NCBI RefSeq assembly: GCF_003286085.1
Contig: NW_020825288.1
Coordinates: forward strand, 8,742,001 to 8,806,000
Source: Drosophila persimilis
Taxonomy: Eukaryota > Arthropoda > Insecta > Diptera > Drosophilidae
Length of the DNA stretch: 64,000 nucleotides
Direction of reading: 5' to 3'
Below the pieces are notes generated by a model. The model was not told the DNA's origin. It saw only the letters and a program-made list of their open reading frames with translations, and ran no database searches. The position numbers were made by a program, and so were the translations under genes. Shown here one piece after another: positions 51,529-63,944 of this stretch (its first letter is position 1; the number at the start of each line of letters is the position of its first letter).

Positions 51529-52500
51529 GCCAAAGTCCTGGGCAATGCCCAGGCCACCGCGTGCATGGGCATCCACTTCGGCGTTTGTGGTGTCGCCGCC
51601 GTCACAAAATCCGTATCCAGCGGATGGCCACAAGGTGCTGCCGCGACCGGTGAACGCCACCAGACGAAGCGAAGGGGGGAACGCAAATCAGCAGCAGCCT
51701 CCTCCTCCTCCTGCTCCTGGCGACCCACACAATCCGTGTGGCTGGGCTGGTGGCTGTCTGTGTATGCGTGTGTTTTGCTTAGGCTTGGGGGGTGTCGCAC
51801 ACACACACGCGTATACACAAATTCAAACACAAACACACACGCATGCGGATACGCACACAGGCGCGCAGCTAAACTTGAACTCCCACAAAGTTGGCGTAAT
51901 TACAAAGGTGGCGGCTATGCTTTTCCTTGCAAAATCCAAATGCTTTGCTTTGCCTCCTCCCTCCTTCTGCTGGTTTTTTCCTGCTGCGGCGATATAAACG
52001 CTAGCGAACACACACAAAACACACACAAAGTAAAGTGGAGTCCGAGCTTTGTTTGTTTTTGCTCTCCCACAGTTGTTTGCAACTATTTGTTAGTTTATTT
52101 TCCTTAGATTGGCGAATCCAGTTTTCCACCCAATTGGCTCATCTTGCTCGGCGTACGCCTGGTTAGTGTAGCGCTGGTCTCCTTCGACTCTACACACTTC
52201 TTGCTTGCCGAGGTTTTGGAAATTTATAGTTCGATCTATATCATGGATCGGATCTATATATTCCGGATATTTATCTATTATCAAACTGCCTGTGCTGTGT
52301 GTGTGAACGTCCGTGTATGTGTGTGTGTGTGTGAGCTGTCAAATGGGGCTAGGGCTGCCACTAAAGTATCGGCGGCGGCCATTTTTAGTGCTGCCATATC
52401 GACGCCACGATATTTTGCATCGATATTAACTCCACATGTACCAAATATGAAGTTACAGTGTAGTTAACATGTAAAAATTGTCATTTTTGTTGACCTTTTT
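51529..52500. other. Upstream region of Medea
   Basis: Sequence upstream of Medea with CA/GT microsatellites (about 51793-51845 and 52318-52332). It probably holds non-coding first exons and the promoter. Partial DRE-like sites (gcatcgatatt near 52417) are present. No convincing coding frame. Confidence 0.4.
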
Positions 52501-52509
52501 TGTTTAAAC

Positions 52510-54550
52510 CTCATTTTTTGTAAATAAAACAGTAAAATGGGGTCCTAAAATTAGCCAACCTTGTAGGGAAATTGATTAATCAATAGGATAAAATTATGTG
52601 GTTAGTAATATTCCACGGAATATCCAAAACGGGGAATATGAATAATTCGTCGGTATATTTTTCAAATGAGACGGTATATTTCGGTGCTGTTCGGTCATAC
52701 TGTAGAAATACTAGTTTTCGCCGCGCTCCCATGTGGTGTTTTTTAGTGCTAAATGGTATTTTTGTGATTTATTAATTTAATTTTCAATGTTATATAGTAA
52801 TCCAATAAATGCAAGTATTTCGAATAGGCCAATCATGTATAGAATTGATTCATCAATCGTATAAAATTAAGTGGGCATGGCCAAATGTTCCACATAGATA
52901 GTATTATTCAACGGAACTAAGAATATGAGGAATTTGAATCGAATTTGAATTCGCCGCAGTTCGTCGCAGTTCGCCGCAGTTCGCTTTTGCAACAATGAGT
53001 CCCATTCCATACACACTGTTGCGGCAACATTTACTTGAAAACCGTTTTTTTGGTCAAAATAAAATACTTACAAGCCATTAAAAGAAGCAATCTTGTAGAA
53101 AATGCATTTATCTATGGGATAAAGCTAAGTGGGCAAATCTACATAGCGATTCGCCGCAGTTTCGCCTTTGCAACAATGAGTATCATTCCATACAAAAATG
53201 TTGCTAGTTTACCAGCAACATTGCGACTGTTTTTTTTTGTTGACCTATTTTGTTTAAACCTTGTTTTAGTAAAAATACAATAAAATCAAGGACTAAAAAT
53301 CGGCCAGCCAAGTAGAAAATTTATTCATTAATCGTATTCAATTATTTGGGCATGGCTAAATATTCTATATAGGTAATATTCGACGGAATATGAAAAACGA
53401 GGAATATGTAAAATGGAACTCGAATTCGTCAGTATATTTACGGTATATTTTGGTATTTTTTGAGGGTCATACTGTAGAAATACTGGTTTTCGCCGCGCTC
53501 CCATTGGTATTTTTGTCAATTTCATCAATCTATTAATTTAATTTTCAATGTTATATAGAAATCCAATAAATGCAAGTATTTCGAATAAGCCAATCATGTA
53601 TAGAATTGATTCATCAATCGTACAAAATTAAGTGGGCATGGCTTGATGTTCTATATAGATAGTATTATCCAACGGAACAAAGAATATGAGGAATTGGTCG
53701 TTTTTTTTAATTCGCCGCAGTTCGCCGCAATTTCGCTTTAGCAACAATGAGTCTCGTTCCATACACAATGTTGCACATTCCATACACACTGTTGCGGCAA
53801 CATTTACTTGAAAACCGTATTTTAGTCAAAATAAATTACATTAAGGTAATTAAAAGAAGCAATCTTGTAGAAAATGCATTTATCTATGGGATAAAGCTAG
53901 GTGGGCATCTATAGCTTGAAATATAGGCAATACCCGATTCGCCGCAGTTTCGCTTTTGCAACAATGAGTCTCATTCCATACACAAACATGTTGCTAATTC
54001 CATGCACTCATACCCTGGGGGAAATGGATGTTATAGAATTGTGAATACGTTTGTCTTCCAAGGCTCAGTAGGTATCAGGATCGAGATAAATATATACAAC
54101 ATACTAATAATGTACTTGAATATGTCTAAAGAATGTCAATTTGAGAAAAGGTCTTTGTAAATTACGTTATATCTTCATATAAAATTAACGAAATAGGGTA
54201 TACAAAGGCATATACACGCATCATGTCATCAAATACCATCAACATTGGGACTGTTTTTTTGTTGAACTTGAATTTTTTTTAAACACTGTTTTAGTTAAAA
54301 TACAATAAAGCAAGGATTAAAAACTATCCAATCTTGTAGAAAATTGATTCCTCAATCGTATAAAATTGTCTGGGCATGGCTAAATGTTCTATATAGCTAG
54401 TAATATTAAACGGAAGAAAGAAAACGAGGAATATGTAAAATAGAACTTGAATTAGTCAGTATATTTGCGGTATATTCGGCGAATGAGACCGTATATTTCG
54501 GTATATTCGATATATTATCGATAAGCCCGCTCACAAATCCGGTCATACTG
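52510..54550. repeat. Tandem array of three AT-rich repeat units with promoter-like modules
   Basis: Three related units start at about 52520, 53275 and 54297. Each has, in order: an opening like aaaatcRgccaa.cttgtagaaaat, a near-palindromic ggaatat block, a GTATATTT group and a Motif 1-like GGTCATACTG (52692-52702, 53464-53474, 54539-54550). Between units, long direct repeats occur with a period near 760 bp (52771 and 53532 both begin attaatttaattttcaatgt). Short cgccgcagttcgc and caacaatgagtctcattcc motifs recur several times. No coding frame is supported. Confidence 0.8.
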
Positions 54551-55905
54551 AATTTAACCTTTTAAAATTAATTTTCGGCCCGGTGACAAAAAGAAGCGCA
54601 AATACTGATTAAAACAGAGGCATCCGGGTAAGTGGATATAAAACAGTTTCACTAACCACCCATCATCAATTCAAAGTGTTATCAATATGGAGAAACGACT
54701 CTTTTGGCTAGAAAATCAATTGGAAAGTCGCACGTACGCCACGCGTTTTTTTCCCACTCCAATAGGAAATCGTTCTATGAATGTGTGTGTGTGTGTGTGT
54801 GTGACTGAATGATGACGAAATTGAGTAAAATTTAAGGTTTAAACTCGAAAACCGGTGAATGGTGCACCTTTTGGCTTTTTGCGTCAACGAAATATTCTCC
54901 TAGCAACGCACGGCCTTTCGTCCGATTCATTCATATCTTCAATACATGTGTATTTTCCATACAAATTATGTGTTCAAGTGTGTGTGGCTGTGTACAGGTT
55001 GTTGTTCGTGCCACACAAATTTCTAGAAGTGCGTGACTCGTGTGTGTTGGGGCCCTGAAATAGCTCGCATCTCGGTCCCCATACCCCCCACACACCCCTT
55101 GAAAATGCGCTTGGCAACAGCCCCAAGTTTCCCTTTCGAAGCCCGGCCACGGCAAATGCATTTCCGACGTAAATCCCATTCTTTGATATCTTATCAACAA
55201 CGTCTTAAAACCGAACCACTAATCTTTGCGCTTACACATGCATATGTATGTACATAAATAGTACATATTGCCGAATATTTGCGCATTACCATTGATTATG
55301 AAATATGTGCATAGGGCGTTTCCATTTCCTCTTAAAGAAAACCTTGAAAGATTAAAGAATTTTTGACAAAATATTTTTTGTTTTAAAAATGTATTTGAAT
55401 TTGGCGCCTTGGCTTATAACACAAAAAAGTGGTCGGAATTCCCATTTGGTATTTAAGATGCCAGATGTGCAACGAGTATGACGACAACGAGGTGGCGCTA
55501 CGGAACGTTCAGCAACATGCAATTCGTATGATGATGTTTATGAGCGCTACCTCGTTGTCCTGATACCCACTGATTTTACAGTTTAGGGGTGACTGTGTAT
55601 AGATTTCCAGCAACATGGGCGCAGAATGCTCAAAATTTGAAGTACCCTGTAAATTATATGAATATATAGTCAAAGACTTTGCATAAATCAGATAATTTCA
55701 TAATAAATCGTTATTGGACTTTTCGACTTTAAGTAGGGTAAACAAACGTCCACACTCGTCATATAGTAACCGGTTTGCCAGCAACATGAGTACAAATCAC
55801 TAGCAACAAACAAGTAGGATTAGGCAACAAACACCGCGGCCCAATACCGTTTCGTTCCACTTTGTTTCATTCCAAGGGGGCCAAGTGGGTTAATCGACAA
55901 AAGCG
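54551..55905. other. Intergenic region with microsatellite and hairpin
   Basis: It contains a GT microsatellite (about 54783-54802) and an inverted repeat (55483-55499 with 55543-55559). Scattered AT-rich blocks such as agcaacatg recur. Bases ~54580-54635 resemble a short exon ending in ggGTAAGTGG. No gene is supported. Confidence 0.4.
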
Positions 55906-55915
55906 CGGTCACACT
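55906..55915 (+). promoter_or_regulatory. Motif 1 core promoter (CGGTCACACT) of the right-hand gene
   Basis: An exact Motif 1 core CGGTCACACT follows aaaagcg. It lies about 600 bases before a start codon and donor at 56509-56522, so transcription of the right-hand gene probably begins just downstream of it. Confidence 0.6.
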
Positions 55916-56508
55916 CTATCTCGAATCTATTTGGCATTCCAAAACCAGAAACAACAAAGCAAAGTACCGTTTTGGGAGCTGTCCGCGTAGTGTGTGTCAT
56001 TTTTATGTGTGTGTTTGCATAGAAATAGAAATTTTGGTATAATTTTATGCAGCTGAAAGCCAGTTCATTGCAAAAGCAACGTATGTTTTCTTGCAAATGT
56101 GCAAAGCTTAGCTAAAAGAGCCTTCAGACACATATGCAACCCAACCTGCAGAAATATGAAGAGCAGCTGATGTGAGAAAAATCCCAACCACTTTTTATCT
56201 GGTGTGTGGGAAAAATCGATCCGAAAAACAATCAAAAGAAGGAGAAAATGTTGGCCTAAGCCCCAGGACAACTACGGAAAACAAGAAACACTTTCAATTG
56301 TGATAGAAATTGCAGTACAAATTAATTAAACCTAGCGTAAATGGCCGAAAAAACGAGTTTTATAGCGAAACTTTTTTAACAAGAACAAATCAATCAGTCA
56401 AGCTGCCAGGCTACAACTTCTTCACAAAAATATTTTCAAAGTGCAATAAAAACCATTTTCAAATAAAATAATTCATCTCAACATTCCTGCGCAACAGAAA
56501 ACAACAAA

Positions 56509-56522
56509 ATGGCTGTAAAAAT
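56509..56522 (+). CDS. Short first coding exon (MAVK, then donor) of an unidentified gene
   Basis: The context caacaaaATGGCT is an excellent fly start context. After MAVK and two bases of the next codon, a GTAAGC donor follows. The ~590-base leader begins at the Motif 1 promoter. The next exon was not found with confidence: joining directly to the acceptor at 63925 would put a stop two codons later. The exon could be followed by one in the long gap or beyond the window. It could also be a first exon whose short ORF is not the main frame. Confidence 0.4.
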
Positions 56523-59500
56523 GTAAGCAACAAATAATTCAAACAATTTTATTTTAAGTCTTATTGCAAAAGAAAATCAAGGTCTTCCACACACTTTATC
56601 TATCAATCTGGTTTGGCAAACTGTTTTTCAGTCTCGGATGATGTTTTGTTTGCCAAAAGAAATAAAATAATATAAAATTGAGGCATACATACAGAATTTA
56701 ACATACACACGAGTACTTTTACGCGTACATATGAAGAAATAATTTACGTGTTTGTTCCACTCTCATTCCGTTTCACAGCTGTTTGGCTGTCATTGTGTGT
56801 GAGTGCGAGAGAGTCAGTTTTGAGGTCTCTCTGCTTGCTATTCATAGGTTGTTGTTTAGAGAAGAGGGTGGGCTCAGGGGCTGGAGTGTGTGCGTGTGTA
56901 TGTGAGTGGGGCTATGCTTTTTATGCAAGCTGTACAGCCATTGGAGGAGGGCGGCCTTTGTTTGGCAACTTGTTTTAATCAAACTAATACATTTAGACAC
57001 ACTCCCAAGTACAGTTGTACTTGCCCGTGCGAGAACTGTGAAGATGATGCCTATTCCTCTATATTTGCATACGAAAATGTATTTATTTATTCTATTCATT
57101 TTACGTCAATTGTTTGCTCCTCTTTTCTCCCCCTCTTTATTCTACATTTTCATCTTCCCATTTGTTTTATACACTCTTTCTCTCCACAATCATTGGAGTG
57201 TTCCATCGCCAACGTTCCTCTCCCAACACAGACTACTGAAAACAAAGGCCTTTGAGTGTGTGTTGTGTTCCCATTTGGATTTTTGCCTCATACATACCCC
57301 ATACCAATGCAGATGCATACATTTTCACTCGCACACATACATAAGCAAAAGCTTGGTATGGTGTGTGCGGGCTTGAAATTGCGTCAGCCAAAATATAAAG
57401 AAATACTTTATAAAGCTCCTTGCTGCTGTTTGGTTTCAATATCTTTTGGATAATTTTGAAAACAAGTTGTTTCTTTTCGAAAACAATTAACAAGTATTGC
57501 CTTTTGTCTGAGTTTCTTGTTTTTGCAGGCTCTCTTCCTCTGCTTGATTTCACCTTCAGCGATGTTTTTCTGTTTTCTGGGTCATATTTGTTGATTTCAA
57601 TTTGTTGCGCAGCCGTAGAAACCAAAAAGAGCGCTCTGCAAGCACACAAAATTGCTTAATTTGTTGATTTTCATAGTTTCTATAGCCTCTAAAAACGCTC
57701 GAAAAATGAGGGGGGCCTCCAACCACACACAAATACAGAAATTGCGTGAGTGTTCGTGTGGCGTGGGTGCTGTTACTGCTGTACCGTTGTTTTTCTTCTA
57801 TTCCCCTTCCCACTGGTTAAAAATCTACCTTTTCGTATTTGCTTCTGTCTCTGCTTCGTTTGAAATGGAACGGATGGGAAGAGTGGAAGGCAGAACAGCC
57901 AATGTCCGCCCTTAAATTAACCGTAATCCATCTGACGTCTGCCCCTAAACCGTCATCTATTAAGATTTCACTTGCGGTTTAGGACCAGGAAGGCGCCGTC
58001 CCATCCGTCTGTTTACCTGTTTTCTTGGCTTTGCGAACAAGTCAAATTTCTCATTCAAAAACAGAGTGTAGTTGGACGGACATTTGACGCGACGATGCGT
58101 CGGCCAAAAGTGAAATTTAATGCCTGAATTGCCAGTTTTTGGCTGGGCACCAGTTGACAGCCAAACGAACCCAAAAGAGTTGGCTATAAGCATATCAAAT
58201 GGTTACCAGAAAAAGCTCTCAGCTGAACCAATCAACCCTTCTTCCCGGTAATCCCCCAAACACCAGCCCGTGCCAAGCCATCGACTTTTTGTAGGGCCAC
58301 CCCTTTTCCGTAATTTGAAAAGGTGACGAAAAATTCCAATATCCCTGAACCGTTGAGAGCGAGAAAGAGGCAGCTGCTGCCGGCGCTGTTGCACCCTGCA
58401 GCTGCTGCTGTCTGCCTCTGTGGCATTTCTATGGGTTTTTGTGGAACTGAAAATAAAGGCAGATAAGATCGAATTGCTTTATCGAGCTTGCGTTTACGTC
58501 ATGGAATGTTACGAAATGTTGGCCTGGCCTGTCCTGTCCTGTCCCTGCCCTCTCTTGTCCGACTGATGATAAGCCCCGTTGTTCTACGGAGTATAAGTCA
58601 TCATGAGACATTGCCAAATGGGGATTGCATTTTTATCTGTTATCAGTATCCCCGACATCTACATAAATGGCATGTTCCGCCAGGGAACTTTGGATGTGGG
58701 TGTCTCTTATCTATCTATAACTGTCTGTTCAGGGAATTTATTTACCTATGATCAAACTATAATTGTCCGTCTAGGACAAGACTATAAGTATAATTAAAGT
58801 GCAGTAAAATTCCAATGCCAGCAGGCAATTACAATGACGTAAGCCTCAACACGCCATGTAGAAAATCCCTGGTACAGAAATGTGAACTTCCTTTGTCCCT
58901 CAGTGAATCACAGTGGCACAAGGGAACCTTTAAAGTAATTCCCTCTACTGGAAATGTATGCCCCTGCTACATTTTTGGGGGGACCCAAAGTCCAAAGTAG
59001 TCTTGTACGATTAGCCCATGCTTATCATTCCATTGGACACGCTCGGCGATCGCCCAAAAGTCGAGACTTTGCTTCGACTGAAAATTGCATTTCCGTTGAT
59101 AATGAACAGTCCGCTTTTGAAGTAGTTTCTGAACTATGTGTCTGAGGGTACACCGGCAATAATAGATAATGGGCAATGCAAATTGTATTCAATAGGTTCC
59201 ATTGACAGACAGTCGAGACACTCGACAGACAGATAGTACCGTGCATGTACGGAACTAGCAAAAATGGAATAGAACTGGCAAAGCTGGAAAGAAACAGACG
59301 CGCTCGTCGCTATGCTCTGCCCGCCCAAAGGTCGATCGCCGATGGCGGGACAGTTTTGAAAATGCCTTTACACTACCAACACTCTGTGGAACAAGAGAGT
59401 GAGAGGGATGGCATGAATCTCACTATCTGGGGAGCAAGAGGGATAGAGATTGAGGACAATGCCCGCTGATCGGTTGGATGCTTCACTATTGTTATTTCTG

Positions 59501-62500
59501 TTTAAGGTTATCTTTTTTGTTTACTATAGGAACGGGCAGAGGAAGCCGAGGGAGTGGCCAAAAAAAAAAGAAGAGATATTTTCTTTTGTTTGCCGGAAAA
59601 CGAACATAAATTTCCTCTTCTTCGTATATGTCGTATTCGTATCTATTCCAGCACATGCCAGAGGAGAGCAGCAGCTGCTGCTGTTGGCGTTGCGCCTGCG
59701 CACAGGCTCTCGTCTTTGCCCCTCCCTCCCCTGTTGAGTCTTTGCGCTCCTGGGTGTCTGGTGGCGGCAGAATTTATTTAAATGTTCACCCGACGCCTGT
59801 CAGCGGGGTGGAACTTGATGCCTTTCGGGGGGTTGCTGAAACCAACCCTGTGATAAGCTGACTGAACAATTTCCTTCTGTTAATTATATCCCAAACCAAA
59901 GTCAAAAGTTTCTTTTCACCTTTTTTTCTCCCTCCAGGGGTTGATAATTCCATTCGCGTGGAAGGTGGATTTCCCCATTCTTTGACTACGTGACTCCAGT
60001 CATTTTCCAGTCTTTCTTTGCATCTCTATTTTTCTCTCTCTTGCGATCGATATATCTCTTTCACTCTCTCCCGCCTGTCATCTGCCTGACCTTCATCGAA
60101 TTCGAAAACTCATTCGATGACGATGATAAATGAATAAACGGTTTGTTGCTCGCTCGAAAGGCTCGCTCTCCTCTCCGAAAGCAAGGTGGTAAAGAGCGAA
60201 ACGAAAAACTAAAACGTAATACTCCAAAACAATTGCCATCCCCGCTCTGTGGTGATTATCTGTTTTTGGGGGGGAATATGAAAAATATTTAGTGCGTTGC
60301 GTCTTTGCCTGAGAGATAAACAATCTCACTTTCGTTTTCGAAACGCAATGCTTACAATTGCAGGCGGCGGCAGCTTAATGGAATTTTTACTTACCGCCGA
60401 AACTATTTCACACCTGTCGCTCAGAGGTAACGGCCACGCCCCATGTCTGTTGCCTTCCGCCGTTAAAGAAATAGGCAAAAAGTGAAATTTTTTTAAGTTG
60501 TCTTGTGTTTTTTTTACATTGCCACAAAAATATTATATATGGCCATAGCTCATACACACACACACACACATTCACAGAGAGAGACCTCGTTGCATCTGTG
60601 TGCGTACGTGCTTTGCGTCAGCAAAGGAAAACGACAAAAAAATAAAACAGAAACTAGGAAAAAATTTCAGTTGGGAAACTTAAAAAAAAAAATTGTTTTT
60701 AAATATTTGGTTTTTGTTGGAACCTGCAGTCGAGCAGAAAACCTTGGCTAAGATCAAAAGAGCGATAACTTTTGTACATGGCATATTTTGAAGGAATGGT
60801 ACCTGTATGATGGTTGGGCGAGGGGGGGGGGGGATTATGGTGGGGTGATGCCTGTGTGCTATAATTATGGCTAGCTAGCTGCCTCTCACTCTCTCTATCT
60901 TGTGGTGGAACAGAGCCAGAAGCATAACAGTTGAACTTTAACCCTACAAGCGATTGTTACCGTTATCACTGGTCGTTTTTTCGAGAGGGGTAGGGGGCAC
61001 AGAGGGAAGCTTTTGTTGAGCGCTTTAAGCTGCGATCGCTTAATGCCAGTCATGCACTGAAGAAACAGAAGCTTTGTGATGTTTTCAATGTAAGTGTGTG
61101 TGTGTGTTTCCCCCCCGAAACTAGTTTTTGGTGGGCGGCCGACCTTGAATTGCCAGCTAACTTGGCTTTAACCATTGTCTGCTGTTGTTTTGATACTGTC
61201 TGTGCTTTTGAGCTTAAAAATAGAACTGATTGGTAAACAACAGACCCAAACGGAAGTATTTTTTGAATCTGTTGTGTGTGATTCAATGCAGACATTTTCC
61301 TTGGTGCCTTTCAAACGATTCTTCCAATGCGTCATTCAAGCCCGCATCTGATTCATTTTTGCGGATCGGCCACCGAATGTCACTTGGAAAAGATGATTCA
61401 GGGCGCGGTCTTTTGGTTTCAGTGTGACCCCATTATAACTGAAACCCAAAGTCATCGAAAATTCGTGGTGGTTTACTTATTTCTGTATATTTTATTCGTC
61501 TTACTCGTCGGAGATATGCACTTGGCGTACGAGTAGTTGCGTTGCCTTTAACAGCTGTTTGTTTTGTTAATAAGCAGCCTTGCTTATCTGGTTAGCCATG
61601 AAGCAGGTTAAATGTTTTAAATTGCTATGTTTTGTGGTTATTTTCGTATTCAAATTGAGATTGCTACTGTCTGAAAAACCTTTGGCGCCACGGACGGACC
61701 CTGCGATTGTTGGGATTATTTCCTCAACGCCTCTCAGAGTCTTAAATCCCATCGAATCTATAAATATCTATGCGATCTGCTGGGCGGCTGTACTTCCATC
61801 GTATTTATCATCACTCTCTTGGCCCTATCCTATTCGAAACATCTGGAGGCAATTGTTCAGGCATTGGTCTGTGTGGTGTTTTTGTTGTATGCCAAACAGC
61901 TTCACTCGGTGGCGATTTCATATTCGAGTGGATTTGGGTATTTCGGTTTTGTTTGGTTAGTTTATGTCATTTATCATCCAATTGTTTACACGATTTGAAG
62001 TTTTTGTTTTGCTTCAAAGAGGAGAAAGCATTCGGAAGAAGATGAGCAGCAAACAAACTAATTTTTCCCACTTCTCCTCGTCTCATTCTTCTTTCGGTTC
62101 AATCTAGAACAAAATGGCGTCTGGGGGAAGCTTTTTACCAGTGTTGTTTGTTCAAGTGCTTTTTGTTTAGGTTTTCATTTGTTGTTCGACTTTTAATCGC
62201 AAGTTTTTGGGAAAGAACCAGACGGGGCTGGCGGAAGTGTGAAGTGATATTCCAGCACTTAGTGGAAGCTGAAGTTTGCTTTTTGAGTATTTATGAACTA
62301 TATGTAGATTTCATGTTTGATCTGTCGTAAGACTTGAAATAATTTGCCTGCAAGATAGTTGTACATTTTTATGTATATCTCGATCTATTTACGTGGTTTG
62401 CCTTGAGGCCACCCGTCCCGTCCGCCCACAGCCTTGTGTCGGGCGCGTCTCGAATGAAAATGTGTCGCTGTTGAGGTCGATCGGTCACTCAAAATAAAAT

Positions 62501-63924
62501 GTATTCCAATGTCATCATCATCATCATTAGCAGGTTTATGGACGATACAAATTGTTCTCGTACCACTGTGTTCGATCCACACAGGTGTAAAAATGTGCAG
62601 GTTTTCGGTTGATTTCCCCCACCAGTCAGTCAACAGAGTTCGTTGAAACGTATTGAACACGAAAATAACACAACAAAATAACAACAACAACAAAAACAGA
62701 ATCAGTCAGAGAAGTGCATTGCACTGTGCATGCATGCTAAACCCCCATTTCATTAATCATGCCATTTTATTTTTGAAACACTGTAATAATATTTTACTTT
62801 TTTTAATTGTGCAAACAAACAAAAACCTTTTGCAGCGAGTAAGTTTATTTTGAATATAGCCAAAAAAAGAAATCGTTAAAGCGTCAAGCTAAAAAATAAA
62901 TAAGAAGAAGCTCTCTAAACCGAGCTTTGAAAAATACATACAAATAACTGTAACTGTAACAGTAACAGTGTTGAAAAACAGTGCTGGCCCAAGCGCAAGT
63001 GTTTCATTATCGTGACAAGCATTGAGCGAACACATAATAAACCGTAATTTCAAGCGCTTTTGCCCCTGCATTCAGTTTTTCGCTATAGATATTTCTCTCT
63101 CAAGAGAGAGATACATACAACAACAACTGAAAGAGATCAGCGTACGCCAGACAAAATCCGACTGATACGACAACAATAATCCATTTAATCGTTGCTATCG
63201 TTAAATTGTCCTTTGGTACACTGCCTACTAAAAAAAATAAAAGTTGTTGTCCAGCCATTGTTGAGGGTGTTTTTGTTTGTTCTCTGTTTGCAAATTGTTG
63301 AAAGAATTGCATTAAGGTCACAGAGCTGCTATATCTTAACCGTATAGCCAGAAGAGTGCAACGCATATCCGTTTCTCAACGGAATCCTGAGCCCTGCGAC
63401 CAGTGTGTGCATTACAAGTAGCAAACAGTTAGTTTTATTTTCGGTAGCGCGTCAGTTTCCATACTGCTCTCTCAGAGAACGAAAGAGAGAAGCGCCAGGT
63501 GTTTCCTTTGTTGTGTACAATATACACCAACAAATTCGAGCTGTAGATTGAGAGTGAGCTTTCTTTCGAGCGAGAGAGATAGTATCATTCGCTGATATCG
63601 CCCTCAGATTGGGAAGCTTGAAATTGTTGTTCCTTTTTTAAGAAAAAATTGAAAAAAGCTGAAAATAAAAGTCAAACAAGCGAGAGAGAGAGGACTGCGA
63701 GAACGAAAGCGAGACATCCTGCTCATTTCCACTTCTCCTCCTCCTCATACGCATATTGTGTGTGGCCTAGTTTTCTTTTGCAACGGCACTTTTTTTTGCT
63801 GTGTCCCTTTCTTGCTCGCCAGAGACAGAGAGAGTCACTCAGAGAGTGTGGTGTTACTACGTTAACTATATAAAAAACCATTTCCTTGAAACCACAATTC
63901 GAAACCTTAAAACCACCAACACAG
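56523..63924 (+). other. Large intron / regulatory region of the right-hand gene
   Basis: About 7.4 kb without a frame I can support. It carries CA/GT microsatellites (60556-60571, 61090-61109), a 12-base G run near 60823, GAGAG clusters (59390-59410, 63095-63110, 63470-63490, 63680-63692) and short AT-rich blocks. A splice-like site with acceptor and donor only 3 bases apart lies at 62835-62839. The sequence is typical of a long developmental-gene intron or 5' region. Confidence 0.45.
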
Positions 63925-63944
63925 GTACTAGGCCAGCCCTCACA

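Noticed and set aside
61420..61432. cagtgtgaccc, a reverse Motif 1-like match
   Set aside because: First base differs from the consensus and no gene start lies nearby.
61580..61960. 126-aa frame on the plus strand in the long gap
   Set aside because: Hydrophobic and Trp/Cys-rich without domain or start context; starts with a non-ATG codon.
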